This document shows positions 1-8,278 of a stretch of DNA of 52,911 nucleotides, in pieces. Within the stretch, counting starts at the first letter, position 1, and the number at the start of each line of letters is the position of its first letter. Source of the DNA: CAZLMW01 sp964560875 (GTDB taxonomy: Bacteria; Myxococcota_A; UBA9042); assembly GCA_964560875.1 (NCBI GenBank), contig CAZLMW010000052.1:1-52911 (forward strand), in the 5' to 3' direction. A program made the position numbers and the translations under genes. Under the pieces are notes generated by a model that was not told the origin of the DNA, made no database searches, and worked only from the letters and a program-made list of their open reading frames with translations.

Positions 1-71
1 GACGGTGCGTTGCACCTTCCTCGGTTCCTCAGGCAGCCCGACTCAAACGATCCGCGCCCGTCGGTGGCTCC

Positions 72-93
72 CCGGATCCCGTTCGGGATCCGG
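72..93. other. Perfect inverted repeat, 10-bp arms with TT loop
   Basis: Arms CCGGATCCCG and CGGGATCCGG are separated by two bases, in the non-coding stretch at the left edge of the window. It could be the terminator hairpin of a gene lying to the left, although no T-run follows, or a dyad operator. The rest of 1-218 shows no convincing gene. Confidence 0.4.
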
Positions 94-218
94 TCGGCGG
101 GTCCGCTACGCAGCCACGCCTACTAGATAGTGCTGGACCTGCATTGCTGTGGCTCGGCGGGAGATCGCTTGGCAATCCGGCTCCCGGCGACTACAACGCG
201 CGCCGATTGGAGCCGCTC

Positions 219-1409
219 ATGAACACCCGCACCGTCCGCCCAACCCACTTTTTGCTGGCCGCTCGTATGCGTCGCGCCACCGCCTTGTTCCGCGTGGGCG
301 TCAGCGCAGTCGTGCTTGCGACGTTCGCGATGACCACGACCGGATGCGGCGAAAAGAAGAAGAAGAAGAAGGTACAAAACCTCTTCTCGCACAAGCCCAA
401 GCCGATCGACTACTCGTCCATCAAGGTCGACAAGCCGAAGATCGAGGCGCCCAGGCCCAAGGCGGACACCTGGGCGGCGCACATGAAAGACGCCGTCGCC
501 GCGATTCAAAAAGACCTGCAACGCTGCCGCAACGAATTCATGGTGCCGTTTCAGTTCCGGAAGATGCGCCGCCGCAACGTGGAGTGGCTCAAGCTCAGCG
601 TGATGGACGCCGTGTGCCGCGATGGCGACCGTACCCGCAAACAACGGGGCCCCTGGCGTCGCGTGTCGTGGCTCGCCAAGGAGCATATCGGCAAGCGCCC
701 GAAGCTGGACCGCTACATCGCGCTGGCCGCCGACCATGTCGAGCACGCCCGCATGGTGTCGCTGATGGCCAAGAAGATCGGCGCGCCGAAGATCGAGCTC
801 ATCACCGCGACTGCGAAGACGTCCCGCGACCGCGTGATCACGGCCGGCATGGAGCTCGACCGGCTCGCCGGTGAGATCGCGGGTTGGTCTGACGACCTCG
901 CCCCGTTGGACGCGCCCTCCGAGGTGGCCAAGGCGATCGACAAGGACGCGTTCACCAAGTCCCTCGAGCAGCACTACACGCCATTTCTCGACGACACACT
1001 CGGCGCATACGACCGGTTCGCGAGCGAAAGCTGGCAGTACCCGAACATGATCAAGTTCAAGAGCCTGCGCCTGTGGGCCGAGGTGTTGACCAAGTACCTG
1101 CAGACCGACCGCGCGCGGATCGACAAGGTCACGGGCGTCGACGACAAGTCCAAGGCGCAGCTGACCGCCTACCTCGCCGCGGTCGAGACGGTCGTCAAGG
1201 CGTGGACCGGCTCGTACAAGCGCTACATGAAGAACAAGGGTGACACGTGGACCGATGTCGACCCCTTCCGTCCGCCGCTCGCCAAGGCCTGGATCGCCTG
1301 GTCCAAGGCGCACGACGGGCTCTACGGAACGAGCAAGGAGAAAGCCAACAAGGCGTCGTACAAGGCGTGGAAGAGGGCCGATCGCAAACGTCGCCGCGGC
1401 AAGAAATGA
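219..1409 (+). CDS. Putative lipoprotein, lysine-rich, unknown function
   Basis: A 396-aa protein with a basic N-terminus, a hydrophobic segment and a lipobox ending T-T-G-C followed by a run of lysines encoded by AAG codons. This indicates export and lipid anchoring. The ATG at 219 was chosen because GGAG lies six bases upstream; an internal ATG at 267 also gives a good lipoprotein signal. The mature part is helical and rich in Lys, Arg and Trp, with no family I recognise. Its stop codon overlaps the start of the next gene (ATGA), so the two are probably translated together. The resemblance to other predicted myxobacterial lipoproteins is in composition only. Confidence 0.75.
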   Translation: MNTRTVRPTHFLLAARMRRATALFRVGVSAVVLATFAMTTTGCGEKKKKKKVQNLFSHKPKPIDYSSIKVDKPKIEAPRPKADTWAAHMKDAVAAIQKDLQRCRNEFMVPFQFRKMRRRNVEWLKLSVMDAVCRDGDRTRKQRGPWRRVSWLAKEHIGKRPKLDRYIALAADHVEHARMVSLMAKKIGAPKIELITATAKTSRDRVITAGMELDRLAGEIAGWSDDLAPLDAPSEVAKAIDKDAFTKSLEQHYTPFLDDTLGAYDRFASESWQYPNMIKFKSLRLWAEVLTKYLQTDRARIDKVTGVDDKSKAQLTAYLAAVETVVKAWTGSYKRYMKNKGDTWTDVDPFRPPLAKAWIAWSKAHDGLYGTSKEKANKASYKAWKRADRKRRRGKK

Positions 1410-2230
1410 AGCCAGCTCGGGCCCCCATGACATCGGCGCGCACGTTCTCGGCGGCCCTCCTGGGCGCGGCGGTGGTAGCTCTTTGTGCCGCGCCTGCCAG
1501 CGCGCAGATCGTCAACGTGCAGAACCTGGCAGGCAAAGCGGTCGACGAGGGGCTGAGCGGGTCTGTGTCACTGCGTTTTGACCTGCGCATGGGCAATACC
1601 CAGATCCTGATGAGCTCGGCCGGGCTCACGACGTTCTACAAGATGGGCGACGACATCATCCTGTTCACGGCGCGCGGCGCGTACGGGCTCAAGGGCACAC
1701 CAAACGGATGGAATGACGAGCCCTACATCGAGCGAATCTTCGAACACGTGCGCTACCGCCGCGAGCTCAACGACACCGTCAGCGTCGAGGCGTTCGGGCA
1801 ACACGAATACGATCGCTGGCGACGGCTGCGGATTCGGACGTTGGCGGGCGCCGGGCCGCGCTTTGATGTCCCGGTTAGCGAGACCGCCCACGCCGCTTTC
1901 GGGATCGCCTACATGTTCCAGGGCGAGGAGCTGCTCAAGCCCAAACCGGGCGATATCGAAGGGTTCTACGCCGAACACCGGCTGTCCTCGTATATCACCG
2001 GGAGCATGAAGCTCACCGACAACGCGGCCATCTCGGGCACGATCTACGCGCAGCCACGGCTGGACGATTGGTCGGATATCCGTTCGTTGATCGACGGCGT
2101 GCTTACCGTGGCGCTGACCAGGAAGCTGGGGCTTTCGGTCAAGTGCGTGTTGGCGCTGGATAGCCGGCCGCCCGAGTACGTGCGCGGCTACGATCTGAAC
2201 ACGCGGATTGGCTTCTCCTACGCCATCTGA
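1406..2230 (+). CDS. DUF481-like outer-membrane beta-barrel protein
   Basis: A 274-aa protein whose ATG overlaps the preceding stop as ATGA, with a second possible ATG at 1427. It starts with a clear Sec signal peptide ending A-S-A around residue 32. The mature part alternates polar and hydrophobic residues in amphipathic strands, with a central stretch around L-R-I-R-T-L-A-G-A-G-P-R that matches the pattern of DUF481 (YdiY/salt-induced outer-membrane protein) barrels. It most likely inserts in the outer membrane. The overlap with the upstream lipoprotein gene suggests a joint envelope function, which cannot be specified from sequence. The family assignment is by pattern recognition. Confidence 0.65.
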   Translation: MKPARAPMTSARTFSAALLGAAVVALCAAPASAQIVNVQNLAGKAVDEGLSGSVSLRFDLRMGNTQILMSSAGLTTFYKMGDDIILFTARGAYGLKGTPNGWNDEPYIERIFEHVRYRRELNDTVSVEAFGQHEYDRWRRLRIRTLAGAGPRFDVPVSETAHAAFGIAYMFQGEELLKPKPGDIEGFYAEHRLSSYITGSMKLTDNAAISGTIYAQPRLDDWSDIRSLIDGVLTVALTRKLGLSVKCVLALDSRPPEYVRGYDLNTRIGFSYAI

Positions 2231-2248
2231 GCGACCCGAACAGCTCCT

Positions 2249-2938
2249 TCAAGGCCTGGGCGTGGGCCATTTGCCCTTGCTCGTCGGCTTGGCCAGCGCC
2301 AGCTCCAACATCCGTTCGAAGTGATCGCGAGACACCTCGCGCGCGCCAAAAGACGCAAGCAGCTCGGTCGGCACCTGGCAGTCGATGAAGTCGAACTCCC
2401 AGGCGTTCAGCGTCGTCACGAGGGTCACGAACGCCGCCTTGGAGGCGTTGTTGGCCATGGCGAACATGCTCTCGCCGAAGAATGCGCCGCCCAGCGAGAC
2501 CCCGTACAGGCCGCCGACAAGTTCGTCGTCACGCCACGTCTCGACGGAATGCGCGAAACCAAGCTGGTGAAGCTCACGATACGCAGCCGCCATCGCGCCT
2601 GTGATCCAGGTCCCGTCCTGGTCGGGGCGATGGATCGTTGCGCACGCGTCGATCACGCGGTCGAAAGCGGTGTCGAAGGTGACGCGATACGCGTTGCGAC
2701 GCAGGGCTTTTCGGGTCGAGCGATTGACGCGCAGCGCCTCGACGGGGAGCACGGTGCGCTCAAGCGGGGCGTGCCACAGGATCGGGTCGCCTTCGTTAAA
2801 CCACGGGAAGATGCCCATCGAATACGCGATCAGCAGGCGGTTGGGGTCGAGGTCACCGCCCACGGCGAGCAGCCCGGACGGCTCGGAGAGTCCGGTCGGC
2901 GGGAATACATGCTCATCGATCAGGCGAAATATGGGCAT
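2249..2938 (-). CDS. aat: Leucyl/phenylalanyl-tRNA--protein transferase
   Basis: A 229-aa protein. Aat transfers Leu or Phe from aminoacyl-tRNA to the N-terminus of proteins starting with Arg or Lys, marking them for ClpS/ClpAP degradation (bacterial N-degron pathway, cytoplasm). Family hallmarks are visible: G-L-L-A-V-G-G-D-L near residue 22, G-I-F-P-W-F, D-P-I-L-W-H-A-P, a mid-protein H-S-V-E-T-W, G-G-L-Y-G-V-S-L-G-G-A-F-F-G-E-S-M-F, and D-C-Q-V near the end. The start at 2938 places G-G-D at the same distance from the N-terminus as in E. coli Aat. An upstream GTG at 2980, preceded by AGGTAGGA, would add 14 residues. The gene runs convergently with the DUF481 gene. Confidence 0.93.
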   Translation of the reverse strand: MPIFRLIDEHVFPPTGLSEPSGLLAVGGDLDPNRLLIAYSMGIFPWFNEGDPILWHAPLERTVLPVEALRVNRSTRKALRRNAYRVTFDTAFDRVIDACATIHRPDQDGTWITGAMAAAYRELHQLGFAHSVETWRDDELVGGLYGVSLGGAFFGESMFAMANNASKAAFVTLVTTLNAWEFDFIDCQVPTELLASFGAREVSRDHFERMLELALAKPTSKGKWPTPRP

Positions 2939-3068
2939 CGACCAACATCTGCGGGCGGCGTCCGAGAAGCCCTCGGTCACGCGGTCGCCATCCTACCTGC
3001 TGTCGCGGGCCGGCCGTAGCCTGTAGGCTCACGCTCCTCTCGGTCGCTCGTGATGGCCGGTGAAGTCG

Positions 3069-3168
3069 NNNNNNNNNNNNNNNNNNNNNNNNNNNNNNNN
3101 NNNNNNNNNNNNNNNNNNNNNNNNNNNNNNNNNNNNNNNNNNNNNNNNNNNNNNNNNNNNNNNNNNNN
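3069..3168. other. Assembly gap (100 N)
   Basis: Exactly 100 Ns, the conventional length for a gap of unknown size. The right edge abuts a 9-bp tandem array, which probably caused the assembly break, so the true length and content here are unknown. No reading frame crossing it is credible. Confidence 0.98.
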
Positions 3169-3231
3169 ACCCGAACGACCCGAACGACCCGAACGACCCG
3201 AACGACCCGAACGACCCGAACGACCCGAACG
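3169..3231 (+). repeat. 9-bp tandem array ACCCGAACG, at least 7 copies
   Basis: Seven perfect head-to-tail copies of ACCCGAACG abut the assembly gap, so the array may extend further left. It ends 7 bp before the GGAG ribosome-binding site of the MoxR-type gene at 3247, in the 5' untranslated region. A unit length divisible by three and the lack of stop codons would leave any overlapping frame open (Pro-Asn-Asp or Pro-Glu-Arg repeats). A similar 9-bp array lies at 41790-41897. Confidence 0.95.
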
Positions 3232-3246
3232 AAGAGCCGGAGAAGC

Positions 3247-4113
3247 ATGACTGAGCAAACGAAATCCCCGCTGCATCGCTGGCAGGGCACCGAATCGTAT
3301 CTCGCTGACGACACGCTCAAAGCCGCGGTCAATGTTGCCGTCGCGCTGCAACGTCCGCTGCTCGTCAAAGGAGAGCCCGGCACCGGCAAAACGCTGCTGG
3401 CCCACGCGATCGCGGAAGGCCTGGGGATGACGCTGCGGACCTGGCACGTCAAGAGCACAACGCGCGCCCAAGACGGCTTGTACGTGTACGACGCCGTCGC
3501 GCGACTTCACGACAGCCGCTTTGAAGACAAAGACGTCCGCGACATCTCGCAGTACATCAAGCTCGGGCCGCTCGGCGAGGCGTTCGACGACAAGACGCGG
3601 TCGGTGTTGCTGATCGACGAGATCGACAAGGCCGACATCGAGTTCCCCAACGACCTGCTGCACGAGCTCGACGCGATGCGGTTTCGAATCTCCGAGACCG
3701 GCCGCCAGGTTGAGGCCACCGAGCGCCCGATCGTGGTGATCACGTCCAACGCCGAAAAGGAGCTGCCCGACGCATTCCTGCGCCGCTGCGTGTTCCACTA
3801 CATCGACTTCCCCGGCGAGCAGCTGCTCGGCGACATCTGCAAGGTTCACCACCCCGAGGTCGACGACAAACTCCTCGCGGCGGCGCTGCGCCGATTCCTT
3901 CGGTTGCGGGCCGTCAAAGACATGCGCAAGCGCCCCTCCACCTCCGAGTTGATCGACTGGCTCGCGGCGCTGCGGTTGGCTGGTATCGATCCCGAGAAGC
4001 TCGAAGGGCTGCCGTTCCAGGGGGTGCTGGTCAAGGACGAGTCCGACGCTGGCCGTGTGCACGACGACGCGCAGAAAGAGACGCGCCGTAACCGCTTCAA
4101 AGGCTGGTCGTAG
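3247..4113 (+). CDS. MoxR-type AAA+ ATPase
   Basis: A 288-aa AAA+ protein. Walker A G-E-P-G-T-G-K-T is at residues 42-49, Walker B L-L-I-D-E-I-D-K at about 121-128, a sensor-1-like V-I-T-S-N follows, and an arginine-finger region D-A-F-L-R-R-C comes next, as in the MoxR/CoxD group. These ATPases act as chaperones with VWA-domain partners to mature or insert cofactors in large complexes. The downstream gene encodes a VWA protein, supporting that role. GGAG sits four bases before the ATG, and the 9-bp tandem array lies immediately upstream. The substrate cannot be told from this window. Confidence 0.9.
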   Translation: MTEQTKSPLHRWQGTESYLADDTLKAAVNVAVALQRPLLVKGEPGTGKTLLAHAIAEGLGMTLRTWHVKSTTRAQDGLYVYDAVARLHDSRFEDKDVRDISQYIKLGPLGEAFDDKTRSVLLIDEIDKADIEFPNDLLHELDAMRFRISETGRQVEATERPIVVITSNAEKELPDAFLRRCVFHYIDFPGEQLLGDICKVHHPEVDDKLLAAALRRFLRLRAVKDMRKRPSTSELIDWLAALRLAGIDPEKLEGLPFQGVLVKDESDAGRVHDDAQKETRRNRFKGWS

Positions 4114-4150
4114 ACGGTCACAGGTACGGATCCACAAAGGAGCGACGCAC

Positions 4151-5383
4151 GTGTTCTTGGGTTTTCATTCGCTGCTGCGCCAGGTCGGTCTCAAGGTCGG
4201 GCTGACCGAGTGGCTCGCGTTGCTCAAGGCGCTCGACGTCGACCAGGTCGAGCCGTCGCTGGCCAGCTTCTACAACGTGGCGCGGGCGCTCGTGTGCAGG
4301 GATGAGGGCGACTTCGACCGCTTCGACCTCGCGTTCGCCGCCTATTTCAAAGAGGCCGAGCTGCCCGACAAGCTGAAGAAAGACCTGCTCGAGTGGCTGG
4401 AGGGACCGATCAAGCGCCCTGCCCTCGACCCCGAGGAGATCGCGCGGCTCAAGTCGATGAGCCTCGAGGAGCTTCGGAAGCTGTTCGAAGAGCGGCTTCG
4501 CGAGCAAACCGAACGCCACGACGGCGGCGACTATTGGATCGGCACGGGCGGACGCAGCCCATTTGGCCAAGGCGGCGCCCATCCGTCCGGTATGCGGGTC
4601 GGTGAAGGCGCGAGTGGACGCGGCAGCGCGATCGCTGGTGCGCGGGCGCGACGCTTCCGAAACTACCGGGCCGACCGCGTGCTCGACACACGTGCCCTGG
4701 CGGTCGCCATCCGTCGTTTGCGCCGCCTCGAACGGAAATCGCGCCGCCTCGAGCTCGACATCGACGAGACCATCCGCCGCACCGCCAACAACGCCGGGGA
4801 TCTGGAGGTCGTCGAGCGCCCCGAACGCCGCAACCAGGCCCGCGTGATCCTGATGATGGACACCGGCGGGTCGATGGAGCCGCATACCAAGCTGGTGGAG
4901 TCGTTCTTTTCGGCGCTGAAGAAGGCCGGCGGGCTGCGCGACGTCGAAAACTACTTCTTCCACAACTGCGTCTACAACGTCGTCTACAGCGATATCGCGC
5001 GCTACGACGAGGTCGAGTTCGACAAGCTGGTCAAGAGCGTGCCACCCAACACGCACCTGTTCATGGTCGGCGACGCTTGGATGGGTCCGTACGAGCTGTT
5101 TGCGTCCCACGGGAGCATCGAGATGGCGACCTCGGATCCAGTGCCCGGGATCGAGCGGCTCGAGCGGCTGGCCAAGGCGTATGAAAAGCGTGTGTGGCTC
5201 AACCCGATCCCGGACAACTATTGGCACGCCGAGACCATCGCGGCCGTCGGCGAGCAGTTTCCGATGTTCCCGATGACGGTCGACGGAATCGTTTCGGCGG
5301 TGTCATGGTTGTTGGGCAAGGGCGACAAGCGAAAATACGGTCCGACCCCGATGTGGGGCTCAGCAGTCGCGCGATCGCGGTGA
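4151..5383 (+). CDS. VWA-domain protein, CoxE-like partner of MoxR ATPase
   Basis: A 410-aa protein read from GTG 4151 with an AGGAG ribosome-binding site. The N-terminus has the conserved F-L-G-F-H-S-L-L-R pattern of CoxE/VWA partners. The C-terminal half is a von Willebrand factor A fold with a metal-binding MIDAS-like motif D-T-G-G-S-M-E-P-H near residues 237-245, where the usual DxSxS is replaced by DxGGS. That variant occurs in this bacterial subfamily. The middle is Gly/Arg-rich and probably flexible. The gene follows the MoxR-type ATPase by 37 bp, so the two products probably work as a pair. No signal peptide is present, so it is predicted to be cytoplasmic. Confidence 0.88.
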   Translation: MFLGFHSLLRQVGLKVGLTEWLALLKALDVDQVEPSLASFYNVARALVCRDEGDFDRFDLAFAAYFKEAELPDKLKKDLLEWLEGPIKRPALDPEEIARLKSMSLEELRKLFEERLREQTERHDGGDYWIGTGGRSPFGQGGAHPSGMRVGEGASGRGSAIAGARARRFRNYRADRVLDTRALAVAIRRLRRLERKSRRLELDIDETIRRTANNAGDLEVVERPERRNQARVILMMDTGGSMEPHTKLVESFFSALKKAGGLRDVENYFFHNCVYNVVYSDIARYDEVEFDKLVKSVPPNTHLFMVGDAWMGPYELFASHGSIEMATSDPVPGIERLERLAKAYEKRVWLNPIPDNYWHAETIAAVGEQFPMFPMTVDGIVSAVSWLLGKGDKRKYGPTPMWGSAVARSR

Positions 5384-5404
5384 ACGCAGAGAATCGAGGT
5401 GACG

Positions 5405-6622
5405 ATGGTGAGCGGTTTTCGGATGCCGGTGTTGGCGCTGTTGGTCGGCGCGTTGTTCGTCGGCGTGGCAGCAACCAACCCGGCGGCGGTCACGGCCGCA
5501 ACGCAGCAAGCTCAAGGCGGGACAAAGGCGCCGGGAGATGCCGCCAAAAAGGCTGACCAACCTGTTGAGAAAGCGGCTGAAAAAGCGGCGAATCCCGCGA
5601 TTGGCTCGGCCGTGGTACAGGTCAAAACAGCGGTATCGGCCGATCCAGACGACCCCAGCGGCAACGACATCAACCTGTACACGCGCAGCAAGATAATCGA
5701 CGGCAAGACGGTCTGGATCCGCGTCCGTACCGCCGACGCCGACCGCGCTGGCAAGGCGATGGACGAGGCCTTCGAAGAGGTCGCGCGCATCGGCCGCAAA
5801 TTCCGTCCGACCGGCATCATGAGCGAGATCGGGCGCATCAATCTTTTCGCCGGGCGCGAAGAGGTTATCGTCAGCAGCGAGACGTACACGATGCTAACGC
5901 TCGCGCTAAAGCTCTGCCGGCAGACGCAGCGAGGGTTCGACCCCACGATGCGCAGCTTCGACTACCTGTGGGCCTTTTCGCGGCGCCCGTTCGTGCCCCC
6001 GCTCGATGACGAGGTCGCGGCTCGACTCGCGATAACCGGCTGCGATGCGCTGATCCTCAAGCCCAATCGCTCGGTTCGAATTGCGCGCCCCGGGGTGCGG
6101 ATCACGGTCGCGCCGCTCATCGCCGGACACGCGCTACAGCGCCTCGCCCGGATCGTGGAGTCACACGGGATCACGGCATATCGGCTGCGCATCGGGCGCG
6201 ATCAATACGCGATGGGCAGCAATGGAACACGCCACTGGTACACGTCGGTCGCGCATCCCGACGAACCCGAAACCGAGCTCGCGCAGGTCTACGTCGGCAG
6301 CCACGGCGTCGCCACCCGCTCGATCCACGAACAGGCCGTGATTTGGCACGGCAAGCGCTTTCACAACGTGCTCAGCTCGTCCACAGGCAAGCCGGCCACC
6401 GGGGTCGTACAGGCGACCGTGGTCAGCCCAAATGCGGTCACAGCCGACGCCGTCAGCCACGCGCTGCTTGCCCTCGGACCGAAGAAAGGTATCGCGATGA
6501 TCAGCGGGCTCAGCACCGACGTCGAAGCGTTCGTGATCGACAACAAGGGCACGATTCACGCCACGGCTGGCATGTCCAGGATCGCGCCGAAGCTCCCGTC
6601 GCGCGTCAAACTGATGCGCTGA
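5405..6622 (+). CDS. ApbE-like flavin transferase family protein, divergent active site
   Basis: A 405-aa protein starting 21 bp after the VWA gene, with GAGG five bases upstream of the ATG. Residues 8-27 form a signal peptide or anchor. The fold of FAD:protein FMN transferase (ApbE) is recognisable: M-S-E-I-G-R-I-N, F-D-P-T-M-R, V-A-T-R-S, and a C-terminal T-G-K-P then V-T-A-D-A-V. Canonical ApbE attaches FMN to threonine in exported redox proteins using Mg2+. Several key positions are changed: the usual G-x-x-A-K-G-Y helix reads T-V-A-P-L-I-A-G-H (about residue 233), the H-I-x-D-P-x-T-G motif reads H-N-V-L-S-S-S-T-G, and the metal-binding A-D-A-x-x-T reads A-D-A-V-S-H. It may bind flavin without transferring it, or act on another substrate. 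Confidence 0.75.
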   Translation: MVSGFRMPVLALLVGALFVGVAATNPAAVTAATQQAQGGTKAPGDAAKKADQPVEKAAEKAANPAIGSAVVQVKTAVSADPDDPSGNDINLYTRSKIIDGKTVWIRVRTADADRAGKAMDEAFEEVARIGRKFRPTGIMSEIGRINLFAGREEVIVSSETYTMLTLALKLCRQTQRGFDPTMRSFDYLWAFSRRPFVPPLDDEVAARLAITGCDALILKPNRSVRIARPGVRITVAPLIAGHALQRLARIVESHGITAYRLRIGRDQYAMGSNGTRHWYTSVAHPDEPETELAQVYVGSHGVATRSIHEQAVIWHGKRFHNVLSSSTGKPATGVVQATVVSPNAVTADAVSHALLALGPKKGIAMISGLSTDVEAFVIDNKGTIHATAGMSRIAPKLPSRVKLMR

Positions 6623-6637
6623 GAACCCGCAACGATC

Positions 6638-7405
6638 TCAGTGAACGTTCCAGCGCGGATCGTCGTCGTCGTCTTGTCCTTTGCCACCGTCGATGACGCG
6701 AAACTTGCGGCGCTTCTTGGCCTGCCGCGTTGCCTTCCAATGCAGCAAGCGGGTTCGAAGCAGCCGCGGGCGTAGATAGCCGTTGAGCAGCAGCCACGCG
6801 GTCGCGAGGCCGCCGAGGTGAGCGGCGATGGCGATATTGGAGCCGGTCGCGACGAGAACCACGTCGATGGCGACCGCGGCCGGGACGACCCAGCGCGCCT
6901 TGACCGGAATGACGAAGAACAGCAGCAGCTTCTGTTCGGGGAACAGCCACGACCACGCACCGACCACGCCCATCACGGCCGCGGACGCGCCGACAAGCTG
7001 AACGGGGTCGCCCATGACGCCGTAGACCACGGCCCCGGCGATGCCTCCGCCGACGATGCAGGCGAGCCAAAAACGGACGAATCCAGCCGTTCCCCAGCGG
7101 CGCTCCATGATGGGGCCGAGAAAGAACAGCGCGAGCATGTTGAAGAGCACGTGGCCGATGCTGTCGAGCTCGTGGAGGAAGCCGTAGGTGACCAGCGTCC
7201 ACAGCTTCAGCGACGCCAGATTGGCGATCGAGAGCGCGAGGATGTCGTTGTAGACGTACTCGAGCGCGTTGCCGTTGCCGACGATGCCGAAGAGCACCTG
7301 CACTGCGAGGTTGATGCCGATGATCGAAACGACAGCGATTCCATAGCGGTCGGCGAGGCGTGCGATGGCGGTGGCTGGTTTGACCGAGTTGGACTGGCGG
7401 GGCAT
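6638..7405 (-). CDS. Rhomboid-family intramembrane serine protease
   Basis: A 255-aa protein with about six hydrophobic segments. Rhomboid hallmarks are intact: H-x-x-x-N (His85, Asn89), catalytic serine in G-A-S-A-A (Ser141) and catalytic histidine in A-A-H-L-G-G (His196), in the expected order and spacing. Rhomboids cleave transmembrane segments within the lipid bilayer. The C-terminus is a basic then Asp-rich cytoplasmic tail. It ends 15 bp from the convergent ApbE-like gene and starts 108 bp from the divergent gene at 7514. The substrate is unknown. Confidence 0.92.
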   Translation of the reverse strand: MPRQSNSVKPATAIARLADRYGIAVVSIIGINLAVQVLFGIVGNGNALEYVYNDILALSIANLASLKLWTLVTYGFLHELDSIGHVLFNMLALFFLGPIMERRWGTAGFVRFWLACIVGGGIAGAVVYGVMGDPVQLVGASAAVMGVVGAWSWLFPEQKLLLFFVIPVKARWVVPAAVAIDVVLVATGSNIAIAAHLGGLATAWLLLNGYLRPRLLRTRLLHWKATRQAKKRRKFRVIDGGKGQDDDDDPRWNVH

Positions 7406-7513
7406 CGTCGCGCGCTCTCAAACACGTGGGCTGGAGCATAGCCCGCGAGTCGGCAAGGTAGGGGGGCCGGTGGTCGCGCGCAAGGAGCGGCCCCACCCTC
7501 GCAGGAGACGCGC

Positions 7514-8137
7514 GTGTCCTACGGCCCTGGTCATCGCCCAGTCCAAGCACCGTTGTGGACCGCCGCGCAGACCGCCGAGGATCTCCTCTCGTTGGTCGAA
7601 GACGCCATCGTGGCTGGTTGGTCTATCGACGAAATCGTCGATACGTTGACAATTCAAGGGCTCGACCAGGCCACATCGACGGCGCTTCTCGACGAAACAC
7701 GGGACGCTGCCCAAGCGGCGGGTCGGCTCGACAATCCGCCCGACGAGTCGGCGAGCGCGCAGACGTTTATCGACCTGACACCGAGCGTGCGCTGGATTCG
7801 CGCGCCGGGCGATCCGCTCACGATCGACGACGACCGGGTCGAAATGCTGGCCAAGGCGCTCGCCAAAGCGGGACTGAGCGCTTCAACCGCCAACGCCATC
7901 GCGAGCGAAATCGCGGCGCACGAACGCTTGCTGCTCGACGTCTATCGGACGCGCATGCGGCGGCTCGCGGTGCAAGGGATGGTCGCAGGCGGCCTGTTCA
8001 CGTCGTTCTTCGTGTGGGCGGCCGTGGTCGGGGGCGGAACGGCGTACTGGCACCTGCTGACCGCGTCGCTGACGAGCCTGCTGACGATCTACAGCATCGT
8101 CCTGTACCGCAACGGGCGGCCGCCCAAGATCCGCTGA
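7514..8137 (+). CDS. Hypothetical membrane protein with two C-terminal TM segments
   Basis: A 207-aa protein read from GTG 7514, with CAGGAG seven bases upstream. Residues 1-140 are soluble, acidic and helical. Two hydrophobic segments follow (about residues 156-176 and 178-200), ending in a short basic tail, which suggests a tail-anchored hairpin. I recognise no family. It is divergently transcribed from the rhomboid protease and could share regulation with it. No functional call can be made. Confidence 0.75.
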   Translation: MSYGPGHRPVQAPLWTAAQTAEDLLSLVEDAIVAGWSIDEIVDTLTIQGLDQATSTALLDETRDAAQAAGRLDNPPDESASAQTFIDLTPSVRWIRAPGDPLTIDDDRVEMLAKALAKAGLSASTANAIASEIAAHERLLLDVYRTRMRRLAVQGMVAGGLFTSFFVWAAVVGGGTAYWHLLTASLTSLLTIYSIVLYRNGRPPKIR

Positions 8138-8278
8138 GAGTCGATGCCGAGCGGCGTGCGGGAAGCCAAACGCATCGCTGAAGTCGCCGGCATCAAGTCC
8201 TGACTCGCGCCAAACGCACGCCTGAATCGGTGACCGACACAACTCGACGCGACTTCATCAGACGCCTATTCTCCGCTC

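Noticed and set aside
123..1433. 436-codon open frame on the minus strand
   Set aside because: It is antisense to the lipoprotein gene at 219-1409, which has a good start, ribosome-binding site and signal peptide. High GC leaves antisense frames open.
3050..3254. Short frames running through the N-gap and 9-bp array (Pro-Asn-Asp and Pro-Glu-Arg repeats)
   Set aside because: They depend on the gap being read in frame and have no gene-like start; the array is more simply a leader repeat.
8143..8194. GATGCCG/CGGCATC inverted repeat after the membrane protein
   Set aside because: A seven-base arm and a loop of about 38 bases is expected by chance in this GC-rich sequence.
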